From assembly GCA_035266685.1 (NCBI GenBank), contig DATFMX010000057.1, forward strand, positions 1 through 17,009: a DNA stretch of 17,009 bases. Direction: 5' to 3'. The position numbers were made by a program, and so were the translations under genes. A model generated the notes under the pieces. It saw only the letters and a program-made list of their open reading frames with translations. It did not search any database and was not told where the DNA came from. Positions 1 to 6,312 of this stretch are shown here, in pieces. How positions within the stretch are numbered: position 1 is the stretch's first letter; each line of letters opens with the position of its first letter. This DNA is from VRUE01 sp035266685 (GTDB lineage: Bacteria; Actinomycetota; Thermoleophilia; Solirubrobacterales; 70-9).

Positions 1-400
1 CAGGGTCGATCCGCAGGTACACCGTCACGTCAGGCCACAACCCGTCGATCGTCTAGTCGACCAGCGAGAGGACGTGGCTCGTGCCGAGCCCGCGGGCGCC
101 TCCCTGGTAGGCGACGCTGGAGTCGGCGAAGCGATCGGCGACGACGGTGCCCCCCGCCTCGAGCGCGGGCCGCACGACCCGGGCCAACAGATCGGCGCGG
201 GCGGCGGAGAAGAGCAGCAGCTCGGCGAACGGGTCGAGCGCCAGCGCCGGGTCGGCGAGCAGCTCGCGGATCCGCTCGGCGGCGTCCGTCCCCCCCGGCT
301 CGCGGATCAGCGTCGTCCCCGACCCGAGCGCCTCGGCGAGCAGCTTCGCCTGCGTGCTCTTGCCCGACCCGTCGACCCCCTCGAGGGAGATGAACGTCAT
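1..400 (-). pseudogene. tmk: thymidylate kinase, frame interrupted by an in-frame TAG and cut by the window edge
   Basis: Thymidylate kinase phosphorylates dTMP to dTDP with ATP in the cytoplasm. The ATG is at 398-400 and overlaps the topA stop as ATGA, so the two are translationally coupled. Visible are the P-loop GVDGSGKST (residues 8-16), REPGG (33-37), the DR motif (89-90) and SS.AYQG (94-100), all typical of bacterial Tmk. The frame then meets TAG at 53-55 after 115 residues; the family is usually about 200 residues. Beyond the stop the same frame still encodes Tmk-like sequence (GLWPDVTVYL) up to the window edge, so no frameshift is involved and only one codon is wrong. The truncated product would lack the LID region and C-terminus. 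Since tmk is normally essential, a base-call error (for example CAG read as TAG), a very recent mutation, or a second tmk elsewhere are all possible. Family identity is certain; functional status is not. Confidence 0.85.
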
Positions 401-2646
401 TTGACGGTCGTTTTCGCCCTTTTCCGTTTGCGAGTCGCGGTGTCGGCCTTGCTCGCCTTGCCGTTGCCGCCCTTCGGCGACGGCTTTTTCGCCATTTCTT
501 CTTTGGCTTTTTTAGCCGCTTCGCGCTCGGCGCGGCGTTTCTTCATCTCCTGCATCGACTCGCAGTCGTCGTTGAGGCAGAGGTTCCAGGCACGGCCGCG
601 GAAGGGGACGACTTTCAGCCGCGGCGTCTCGTCGCAGATCGAGCAGCGCTCCTCGAGCCGGAAGACGTCGCCGCGCTGGGGCAGCGGGAAGGTCTGGTCG
701 CACGACTCCGGGTCGTCGGCGGTCCAGCCGCTGCAGCCGACGAAGCGTTTGCCCGATTTTTTCGCCCGGATGATGCGCAGCATGTTGGGTGAGCCGTCCT
801 CCTTGGTCCGGCCCGCTTCCTCGCAGACCTTGCAGGGGCCGAGGATGCGGTCCTCGTCCATCCCTTTCCAGATGATCTTGGCGAGGTCTTCGCGACTGCC
901 GTCGATTTCGGTCCAGGTCTTGTGCAGCAGGTCGCGGCTCTCGCCGACGACGTCGCCCTTGCTCATCTCGCCCGCGGCGATGCGGTCCATCTCCGCCTCG
1001 AGCTGGGCGGTCATCTCCGGCGTCGCCATCGCCGGGACGTAGTTCTTGAACGCCTCGTACAACGCGATCCCGGTCTCCGAGGGGACCGGCGGATTGCCGT
1101 AGACGTAGCCGCGGCCGAAGAGCTTCTGGATGATGTCGGCGCGGGTCGCTTTGGTGCCCAGGCCGCGCTCCTCCATCATCTCGATCAATTTCGCCTGCGA
1201 GATCCGCGAGGGGGGCTGCGTCTCCTTGTCGAGCAGCCAGGGCTCGCCGTCGAGCTCCAGCGTCTGCCCCTCCTCCAGCTTGGGGATCTCCTCGTCGGAG
1301 GAGCGGGCGTAGGTGTAGATGCCGGCGTATCCGGGGTCGACGACGACCGAGCCGCGGACGAAGTAGGTCTCCGAGCCGGCCTCGATGTCGGCCCGCGTCG
1401 ACTCGGTGATCATCGGCGGGCTGAAGGTGGCGAGGAAGCGCCGCACGACCAGTTCGTAGACGCGCTTCTTCGAGCCGTCGAGCGCCCCGGGGTGGATCGC
1501 CTGCGTCGGGTAGATCGGCGGGTGGTCGGTCGTCTCTTTTTTGCCCCGCGTCGGCTTCAGCTCGCCGTCAAGCAGGCCGGAGGCGGCGGAGAACTCCTTC
1601 ACCCGGACCAGCGAGGAGACCAGCTCGCGCACCGGCAGCGAGGCCGGGTAGACGGTGTTGTCGGTGCGCGGGTAGGAGATGAAGCCGTCCATGTAGAGGT
1701 CCTCGGCGATCCGCATCGCGCTCGCGGGGGTGATGCCGAGGCGGCTGGAGGCGTCGGTGCTGAAGGCCGTCGTGTTGTAGGGGGTCGGCGGCCTGCGCGT
1801 GTTCTTGCGCGCCGTGACCGACTTGACCGTGCCGGGGCCTGAGGTGCCGGCGAGGGCGCTGTCGGCCTCGGCCTTCTCCCAGAATTTGTCGGTCGCGTGG
1901 TGGGCCTCGAAGCTGCCGTCCGGGTGCTGGAACTTGGCGAACAGTTCCCAGAAGGGTTTGGCGACGTGGGCGCGGCGCTCCATCTCGCGCTCGACGATCA
2001 GGCCCAGGGTGGGGCTCTGCACGCGGCCGACCGAGAGGAAGTTCGAGCCGAAGCGACGGCTGGCGAGCGAGACCGCGCGGGTCAGCGTCGCCCCCCAGAG
2101 CAGGTCGATGTCCTGGCGGGCGGCGCCGGCGTTGGCCAGCGGGTAGGAGAGCTCGTCGAGCTCGTTGAAGGCGCGCTCGATCTCCTCCTTGGTCAGCGCC
2201 GAGTAACGGGCGCGCTTGATCCGCAGGGCGCCGCTGTCGGCGTCCTCGCGCGAGCCGAGGTCGGGGTTGGCTTCGAGCATCTCCTGCAGAGCCTCGAGCC
2301 CGATCAGCTCGCCCTCGCGGTCGAAGTCGGTCGCGATCACCAGCTCGTCGGCCCCTTTGGCCATTTTGCGGATCGCTTTGACGACGTTTTTGTCGGTCGG
2401 CTCCTTGATCAACGTGGCGTCGATCAGGTCGTGCAGGTCGGTCTTCTGCCAGTTCGAGTAGCCCTCGGGAAAGGCCGGGCCGAGCACGTGGCCCTTGAGG
2501 CCGATCGTCATCTGCTCGTCGCCGTTCTCGTCGGTCCAGGTGTAGAAGGGGACTTTGTAGGTTTTGTCCGCCTTCGCCTCGTTGCGGCCGAGGATGTCGG
2601 CGATCTTCTTGGCGCTGTTGTTCTTCTCGGTGACGATCAGTCGCAT
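397..2646 (-). CDS. topA: DNA topoisomerase I (type IA), archaeal-like
   Basis: Type IA topoisomerase, which relaxes negative supercoils through a transient 5'-phosphotyrosine on one strand. The 749 residues contain an N-terminal Toprim domain with the catalytic Glu of VTEK (E7) and the metal triad DFDREGE (107-113). The active-site segment ISYPRTDNTVYP places the nucleophile at Y325 and the conserved Arg at R327. The RVQSPTLGLI box (208-217) is typical. Two C-terminal zinc-ribbon-like units follow (C605/C608/C638/C649 and C668/C671/C690/C695), then a Lys/Arg-rich tail (about 702-749) that probably binds DNA. DFDREGELIG and SYPRTDNTVYP resemble archaeal TopA more than the DPDREGE and TYMRTDS of most bacterial TopA. 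The start ATG has no Shine-Dalgarno sequence, but a TACCCT -10-like box lies 9 bp upstream. The stop overlaps the tmk start, so the two form an operon. Confidence 0.95.
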   Translation of the reverse strand: MRLIVTEKNNSAKKIADILGRNEAKADKTYKVPFYTWTDENGDEQMTIGLKGHVLGPAFPEGYSNWQKTDLHDLIDATLIKEPTDKNVVKAIRKMAKGADELVIATDFDREGELIGLEALQEMLEANPDLGSREDADSGALRIKRARYSALTKEEIERAFNELDELSYPLANAGAARQDIDLLWGATLTRAVSLASRRFGSNFLSVGRVQSPTLGLIVEREMERRAHVAKPFWELFAKFQHPDGSFEAHHATDKFWEKAEADSALAGTSGPGTVKSVTARKNTRRPPTPYNTTAFSTDASSRLGITPASAMRIAEDLYMDGFISYPRTDNTVYPASLPVRELVSSLVRVKEFSAASGLLDGELKPTRGKKETTDHPPIYPTQAIHPGALDGSKKRVYELVVRRFLATFSPPMITESTRADIEAGSETYFVRGSVVVDPGYAGIYTYARSSDEEIPKLEEGQTLELDGEPWLLDKETQPPSRISQAKLIEMMEERGLGTKATRADIIQKLFGRGYVYGNPPVPSETGIALYEAFKNYVPAMATPEMTAQLEAEMDRIAAGEMSKGDVVGESRDLLHKTWTEIDGSREDLAKIIWKGMDEDRILGPCKVCEEAGRTKEDGSPNMLRIIRAKKSGKRFVGCSGWTADDPESCDQTFPLPQRGDVFRLEERCSICDETPRLKVVPFRGRAWNLCLNDDCESMQEMKKRRAEREAAKKAKEEMAKKPSPKGGNGKASKADTATRKRKRAKTTVK

Positions 2647-2655
2647 GGGGCGGCG

Positions 2656-2661
2656 AGGGTA
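2656..2661 (-). promoter_or_regulatory. candidate -10 box (TACCCT) for topA, leaderless or near-leaderless
   Basis: On the minus strand TACCCT (TAnnnT pattern) lies 9 bp before the topA ATG, with no Shine-Dalgarno sequence between them. No convincing -35 is visible. The placement would give a transcript with a leader of only a few bases. This is inferred from spacing alone. Confidence 0.35.
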
Positions 2662-2697
2662 GCAGGGGCGTTCGGCTGCCCCCTGCGGGCCACCGGT

Positions 2698-2720
2698 CGC
2701 CGATCCCCGTAGGATCGGCG
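2698..2720. promoter_or_regulatory. perfect 9-bp inverted repeat overlapping the epimerase -10 region
   Basis: CGCCGATCC and GGATCGGCG form perfect 9-bp arms around a 5-base centre (CCGTA), ending 4 bp before the epimerase ATG. A TAGGAT -10-like box (2710-2715) lies across the centre and right arm. The position suits an operator that would block polymerase, or an RNA hairpin at the transcript start. It sits between divergent topA and epimerase genes, so it could affect either. Confidence 0.45.
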
Positions 2721-2724
2721 CGCG

Positions 2725-3657
2725 ATGAGGGCACTGGTCAGCGGCGGAGCGGGGTTCATCGGGTCGAATCTGGTCGACGCGCTGCTCGCCCGCGGCGACG
2801 CGGTGACGGTGGTCGACGACCTCTCGACCGGACGGCGCTCGAACCTCGACGGGGCGCTGGCGGCGGGCGCCGAGCTGGTCGAGCTAGACATCCGCGAAGC
2901 CGCCGCGCTGGCCGAGCTGCTGGGCCGGGTCGAGCCCGAGATCGTCTTCCACCTGGCGGCGCAGATCGATGTGCGCCGCTCGCTCGCCGACCCCGCCTTC
3001 GACGCGGCGATCAACGTCGGCGGCACCGCCAACCTGCTGGAGGCGATGCGGGGGGCGGGCTCCTCGCGCATCGTCTTCGTCTCGACCGGCGGCGCGATCT
3101 ACGGCGAGGGCGCCGGCAAGGCGCTGCCGCTGGACGAGGGCGCGCCGATCGAACCGTTCTCCGCCTACGGCCAGAGCAAGTTCGCCGCCGAGGGCTACCT
3201 GGCGCTCTACGAACGGCTCTACGGCATCTCCGGCGTCAGTCTGCGGCTCGGCAACGTCTACGGCCCGCGCCAGGACCCGCTCGGCGAGGCCGGCGTGATC
3301 GCGATCTTCTGCGGGCGACTGCGCGCCGGCGAGCGCCCGACCGTGTTCGGCGACGGCAGGCAGACCCGCGACTACATATATGTGGGCGATGTGGTCGAGG
3401 CGGCGCTCGCCGCGGCGGGGTCGGGGGCGAGCGGCCCGATCAACATCGGCAGCGGCATCGAGACCGATGTGCTCGAGCTCGCCGCGAAGCTCGCCGAGAT
3501 CGAGGGCAGCGAGGACTTCGAGCCCGAGCTCGCCCCGCCGCGCGCGGGCGAGGTACAGCGCATCGCGCTAGACGCGGGCAAAGCCGAGCGCGAGCTCGGC
3601 TGGCGGGCGACGACCAGCGTCGCCGAGGGCCTGCGCCTCACCCTGGCGTCCCTTTAG
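2725..3657 (+). CDS. NAD-dependent epimerase/dehydratase, UDP-glucose 4-epimerase-like
   Basis: An extended short-chain dehydrogenase of 310 residues. The Rossmann motif GGAGFIG is at residues 7-13. The catalytic triad elements are S120/T121 and YGQSK (Y148, K152). HLAAQIDVRRS (76-86), RLGNVYGPRQ and the DYIYVGDV segment are characteristic of GalE-like nucleotide-sugar epimerases and dehydratases. Such enzymes use bound NAD to invert a sugar hydroxyl on UDP- or dTDP-sugars for cell-envelope polysaccharide. The exact substrate cannot be read from sequence, so galE is not assigned. The length matches the family. ATG at 2725 follows a TAGGAT box by 9 bp and lacks a Shine-Dalgarno sequence, suggesting a leaderless or near-leaderless mRNA. 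A strong hairpin begins at its stop codon. Confidence 0.9.
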   Translation: MRALVSGGAGFIGSNLVDALLARGDAVTVVDDLSTGRRSNLDGALAAGAELVELDIREAAALAELLGRVEPEIVFHLAAQIDVRRSLADPAFDAAINVGGTANLLEAMRGAGSSRIVFVSTGGAIYGEGAGKALPLDEGAPIEPFSAYGQSKFAAEGYLALYERLYGISGVSLRLGNVYGPRQDPLGEAGVIAIFCGRLRAGERPTVFGDGRQTRDYIYVGDVVEAALAAAGSGASGPINIGSGIETDVLELAAKLAEIEGSEDFEPELAPPRAGEVQRIALDAGKAERELGWRATTSVAEGLRLTLASL

Positions 3658-3711
3658 CCGCCGACGGGCCGATTTCCCACCGTATACGTGGGTTTTCGGC
3701 CCATCGGCGGC
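3657..3711. terminator. long imperfect hairpin after the epimerase gene
   Basis: Arms 3657-3680 and 3688-3711 pair at 20 of 24 positions. The outer stem GCCGCCGA/TCGGCGGC is perfect. One C/A mismatch is followed by seven pairs (GGGCCGA/TCGGCCC), then a three-position T/T internal loop, then CCCAC/GTGGG closing a 7-base loop. It begins at the last base of the epimerase stop codon and has no T tract. It probably terminates epimerase transcription, but it also lies immediately upstream of the -10 of the next gene and could be regulatory. The stem is a direct observation; the function is inferred. Confidence 0.6.
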
Positions 3712-3718
3712 AGGTCAC

Positions 3719-3724
3719 TAGTCT
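3719..3724 (+). promoter_or_regulatory. candidate -10 box (TAGTCT) for the precorrin-2 dehydrogenase gene
   Basis: TAGTCT ends 6 bp before ATG 3731, which is the spacing expected if transcription starts at the A of the start codon. No Shine-Dalgarno sequence is present. This box is the main argument for choosing ATG 3731 over TTG 3725 or ATG 3812. Confidence 0.4.
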
Positions 3725-3730
3725 TTGGGC

Positions 3731-4477
3731 ATGCCCGCCCAGGCCTATGCAGGCAAGGAGTGCGTCTGCCAGCTCCGCAAGGGGATCTGCGACCAGTCGT
3801 GCGTGCGCGACATGCTCGAGACCCCCTTCTACATCGCCTGCCTGAAGCTCAAGGGGCGGCGCTGCCTGGTCGTCGGCGGCGGCGACATCGGCCTCGAGAA
3901 GGTCGAGGGGCTGCTCGCCTGCGACGCCGGCGTCACCCTGGTCGCGCCGGTCGCCCACCCCGAGCTCGAGTCGCTCGCCGCGGAGGGCTCGATCGAGTGG
4001 GAGAAGCGGGCCTACGCCGGGCCGGCCGACCTCGAGGGCGTCTTCATGGTGATCGCCTGCACCGACGACAGCGAGGTCAACATCGGCGTCTTCGACGACG
4101 CGGAGAAGCGGGCGATGCTGGTCAACATCGTCGATGTGCCGCCGCTCTGCAACTTCATCCTGCCGGCGATCGTGCGCACCGGCCCGCTGGCGATCGCGAT
4201 CTCGACCGCCGGCGCCTCGCCGGCGCTGGCGAAGCGGATGAAGCGCGAGATCTCCGAGCTCTTCGGCGAGGAGTACGCGCGCCTGGCGGTGATCCTCAAC
4301 GACGCTCGCGGCTGGGCCAAGGGGACGCTGCCGACCTACCAGGACCGCAAGGAGTTCTTCGAGGGCCTCGTCAACGGCGACCCCGACCCGGTCGAGCTGC
4401 TGAAGGCGGGCGAAGAGACGCAGGTGCTGGCGCTGATCGAGGCGGCGAAGGAGCGCGCCGCGGCCGCGTTGGCGTGA
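3731..4477 (+). CDS. precorrin-2 dehydrogenase / sirohydrochlorin ferrochelatase-like (CysG N-terminal/Met8 family)
   Basis: NAD-dependent oxidation of precorrin-2 to sirohydrochlorin on the way to siroheme, or to cobalt-free corrin precursors. The dinucleotide-binding motif CLVVGGGDIGLEKVEGLL is followed by IACTDDSEVN and then LVNIVDVPPLCNFILPAIV. Next come GPLAIAISTAGASPALAKRMKREI, all hallmarks of the CysG N-terminal domain. No uroporphyrinogen methyltransferase domain is fused. At 248 residues it is longer than the usual roughly 200-220. The extra N-terminus carries four cysteines as CxC-x6-CxxxC, before the usual family start at M30 of the longest frame (ATG 3812). ATG 3731 is preferred because of the TAGTCT box 6 bp upstream. 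TTG 3725 is also in frame, and ATG 3812 has no ribosome site. The gene stands alone on this strand and its TGA begins an inverted repeat. Confidence 0.88.
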   Translation: MPAQAYAGKECVCQLRKGICDQSCVRDMLETPFYIACLKLKGRRCLVVGGGDIGLEKVEGLLACDAGVTLVAPVAHPELESLAAEGSIEWEKRAYAGPADLEGVFMVIACTDDSEVNIGVFDDAEKRAMLVNIVDVPPLCNFILPAIVRTGPLAIAISTAGASPALAKRMKREISELFGEEYARLAVILNDARGWAKGTLPTYQDRKEFFEGLVNGDPDPVELLKAGEETQVLALIEAAKERAAAALA

Positions 4478-4574
4478 GCGCCAGGGTCCCCCTGCGAAAA
4501 CCCGCATAGACACGGCCTTACGGGTCCAAAGCGGGAAGTGCTCACAAGTTTTCTCCGGGGGACCCAGGCGCTCA
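4475..4574. repeat. 100-bp imperfect palindrome joining two convergent stop codons
   Basis: The 18-base arms TGAGCGCCAGGGTCCCCC (4475-4492) and GGGGGACCCAGGCGCTCA (4557-4574) are inverted copies with one mismatch (4483/4566). The first three bases of each arm, read outward to inward on their own strands, are the TGA stop codons of the plus-strand precorrin-2 dehydrogenase and the minus-strand marR. Inside the arms GAAAAC (4496-4501) pairs with GTTTTC (4548-4553), and CCGC (4502-4505) with GCGG (4531-4534), so the segment can fold in nested stems. It may be a bidirectional terminator or a palindromic mobile remnant. No flanking target duplication is seen. Confidence 0.7.
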
Positions 4575-5063
4575 GCCGGCGTCGCAGGCCGAGGCACGCA
4601 CGCGGTCGAGCGCCTCGCGCAGGTCGCGGGCCTGAGCTGCGGTCAGATTGGCCGCGAAGGCGCTGCGCAGCTCCTCGACGACCACCGGCCGCATCTCCTC
4701 CAGCATCGCTTCGCCGGCGGGCAACAGGGTCGCGTAGCTGACCCGGCGATCGGTCTCGCAGAAGGTCCGCTCCAGCAACCCGGCCCTGATCAGCCGGTCG
4801 ACCAGCTTGGTCAGCCCGCCGCGCGTGATCACGAGCGACTCGGCCAGGTCGCCCATCTTCATCCGCTGCTCCGGGGCGTCGGCGACGGTCGCCAGCACCT
4901 CGTACCAGGGCAACGGCGGCAGATCGGCATGGGCGAGGGCGGCCTGGAGGCGTTCGGTGATCGCGGCATGGGTGCGAGTCAGCGCCCCCCAGGCGTCGCC
5001 GTGCGGACTGCCCGTCCGGCGGGGCGCGCTCGGGTCCGGGGTTTGCGTCGCCTGCTCGCTCAT
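4572..5063 (-). CDS. MarR-family transcriptional regulator
   Basis: A 163-residue winged-helix dimeric repressor. The recognition region MGDLAESLVITRGGLTKLVD is followed by the wing RTFCETDRRVSYATLLPAGE, with helices on both sides for dimerisation, typical of MarR proteins that respond to phenolic or oxidative signals. The frame stays open to 5147, but ATG 5063 is chosen because the extra 28 codons would run through its own promoter. TTGACG and GACGAT are spaced 17 bp apart, with the -10 ending 6 bp before this ATG. That implies a leaderless mRNA. It is divergent from yceI and FMN reductase and probably controls both units through the palindrome at 5094-5106. Ligand unknown. Confidence 0.9.
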   Translation of the reverse strand: MSEQATQTPDPSAPRRTGSPHGDAWGALTRTHAAITERLQAALAHADLPPLPWYEVLATVADAPEQRMKMGDLAESLVITRGGLTKLVDRLIRAGLLERTFCETDRRVSYATLLPAGEAMLEEMRPVVVEELRSAFAANLTAAQARDLREALDRVRASACDAG

Positions 5064-5069
5064 GACCAC

Positions 5070-5098
5070 ATCGTCCCAGATGACACTTGCTTCGTCAA
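5070..5098 (-). promoter_or_regulatory. marR promoter
   Basis: On the minus strand the -35 TTGACG (5093-5098) and -10 GACGAT (5070-5075) are separated by 17 bp, and the -10 ends 6 bp before the marR ATG. The -35 is strong and the -10 weak. Its -35 is the mirror image of the yceI -35, so the two promoters compete for the same site. Confidence 0.6.
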
Positions 5099-5106
5099 TA
5101 GTTGAC
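5094..5106. promoter_or_regulatory. palindrome GTCAA-TAG-TTGAC between the divergent promoters, probable MarR operator
   Basis: A perfect 5-bp inverted repeat with 3-bp centre covers the -35 elements of both the marR and yceI promoters. A related half-site CGTCAAT recurs at 5139-5145, near the expected yceI transcription start. MarR proteins usually bind such short palindromes next to their own gene, so autorepression and repression of yceI is the natural reading. Binding is inferred. Confidence 0.5.
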
Positions 5107-5129
5107 AGGCTAAATACTTCTGCTATGAT
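5102..5129 (+). promoter_or_regulatory. strong sigma70-type promoter for yceI and the FMN reductase gene
   Basis: A consensus -35 TTGACA (5102-5107) and a near-consensus -10 TATGAT (5124-5129) are 16 bp apart, with an extended -10 TG at 5121-5122. It stands out in an unusually AT-rich spacer. The start would fall near 5136, giving a leader of roughly 45 bases with GAGG shortly before the yceI ATG. Confidence 0.8.
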
Positions 5130-5180
5130 TGTTTCTGCGTCAATCATTTCCTTGGCAATCGACTACAGCGAGGTAAGAGA

Positions 5181-5732
5181 ATGAGCACGCAGACGATTCA
5201 GCAGCAGATTCCCGCCGGCGCCTACGCGGTCGACCCGGTCCACTCCTCGGTCGGCTTCGCCGTCGTCCACAACGGTGTTTCGACCTTCCGCAGCGGCTTC
5301 GGCTCCTACGAGGCGCGGCTGAGCGGCGGCGAGAGCCCCGGGCTCGAGGGCACCGTCGACGTGGCGAGCATCGAGATCGACGAGCCGAACCTGAAGGGCC
5401 ACCTGCTCTCTCCCGAGTTCTTCGACGCCGAGCGCTTCCCGCGGCTGCGCTTCGAGTCGAGCGAGCTGAGCGTCGGCGAGGACGGCGAGGCGACGATTCG
5501 CGGCGAGCTCGAGATCCGCGGCGAGAAGCGCGAGGTCGAGGCGAGTGGCCGCGTCGTGCCGCTCGGCGGCGACCTCGGCGGCAACGCCCGCGTCGGCATC
5601 TCGCTGGCGGCGAGCGTCGACCGGCGCGACTTCGGTCTCGACTGGCAGGCCGAGCTGCCGAGCGGCGGCGAGGTGCTCGACTGGCGGGTCGAGGTCGCGG
5701 TCGAGTTGGAGCTGGTCGCGGAGGACGAGTAG
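5181..5732 (+). CDS. YceI-family lipid/isoprenoid-binding protein
   Basis: A YceI-like eight-stranded barrel protein of 183 residues. YceI proteins bind long isoprenoid or amide-type lipids in a lipocalin-like pocket. Diagnostic segments are the opening YAVDPVHSSVGFAVVHNGVS, HLLSPEFFDAERFPRLRFES, and the C-terminal ASVDRRDFGLDW. Unlike the periplasmic E. coli protein there is no signal peptide, so the product is predicted to be cytoplasmic. A GAGG sequence just upstream serves as ribosome site. The gene is the first of an operon with an FMN reductase 2 bp downstream, driven by the strong promoter at 5102-5129 and probably repressed by the divergent MarR. The ligand is unknown; a quinone or isoprenoid linked to the neighbouring reductase is a reasonable guess. 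Confidence 0.92.
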   Translation: MSTQTIQQQIPAGAYAVDPVHSSVGFAVVHNGVSTFRSGFGSYEARLSGGESPGLEGTVDVASIEIDEPNLKGHLLSPEFFDAERFPRLRFESSELSVGEDGEATIRGELEIRGEKREVEASGRVVPLGGDLGGNARVGISLAASVDRRDFGLDWQAELPSGGEVLDWRVEVAVELELVAEDE

Positions 5733-5734
5733 CG

Positions 5735-6289
5735 ATGCGGGTGCTCGGCATCGCCGGCAGCCTGCGCCGCGACTCGCACAACCACGCCCTGCTGCGGGCG
5801 GCCGCCGAGCGGCTGCCCGCCGGGGCGGAGCTGGTCGCCTACGACCGCTTGGCCGAGATCCCGCCCTACGACGAGGACGTCGAAGCCGCGGGCGTGCCGG
5901 AGCCGGTGCGCGACCTGCGCGCCGCGATCCGCGACGCCGACGCGGTCCTGGTCGCCACGCCGGAGTACAACCACTCGATCCCAGGCCAGCTGAAGAACGC
6001 CCTCGACTGGGTCTCGCGCCCGGCCGGGCAGAGCGCCCTCAACGGCACCCCCGCGGCGACGATCGGCGCCTCGACCGGCATGTTCGGCGCGGTCTGGGCG
6101 CAGGCCGAGCTGCGCAAGGTTCTCGGCGCCCTCGGTGGCCGCGTGATCGAGGCCGAACTCCCCGTCGCCCACGCGGCGGACCTGCGCGACGGCGACCGCC
6201 TCGAGCTGCCACCCGAGCAGGCCGAGCACCTCGAGGAGATCCTCGCCGAGCTCGTCGCCGCAGCGGAGCGCGAGCCGGTCGCCGTCTGA
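5735..6289 (+). CDS. NADPH-dependent FMN reductase (flavodoxin-like quinone/chromate/azo reductase family)
   Basis: A 184-residue flavodoxin-fold reductase that uses NAD(P)H and bound FMN to reduce quinones, azo compounds, chromate or free flavin. The phosphate loop GSLRRDSHN spans residues 8-16, and the highly conserved flavin-binding signature TPEYNHSIPGQLKNALDW spans 75-92. GASTGMFGAVWAQAELRKVL follows as in ChrR/SsuE-type members. It starts 2 bp after the yceI stop and so is co-transcribed with it. Placement under a MarR regulator suggests response to electrophilic or quinone stress. The substrate cannot be decided from sequence. Convergent with the small membrane-protein gene downstream; the 23-bp gap shows no clear terminator. 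Confidence 0.92.
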   Translation: MRVLGIAGSLRRDSHNHALLRAAAERLPAGAELVAYDRLAEIPPYDEDVEAAGVPEPVRDLRAAIRDADAVLVATPEYNHSIPGQLKNALDWVSRPAGQSALNGTPAATIGASTGMFGAVWAQAELRKVLGALGGRVIEAELPVAHAADLRDGDRLELPPEQAEHLEEILAELVAAAEREPVAV

Positions 6290-6312
6290 GATCTACCGGC
6301 GCGGCCCGCAAA

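Noticed and set aside
922..2712. Plus-strand frames of 306 and 271 codons opposite topA
   Set aside because: They are mirror readings of TopA catalytic regions with repetitive Arg/Val/Glu composition. No independent start signals were seen.
5064..5147. Upstream 28-codon extension of marR
   Set aside because: It would contain the marR promoter and operator. ATG 5063 has a well-spaced -10/-35 pair.
6290..6312. Terminator between the convergent FMN reductase and small membrane-protein genes
   Set aside because: No stem of useful length was found in the 23-bp gap.
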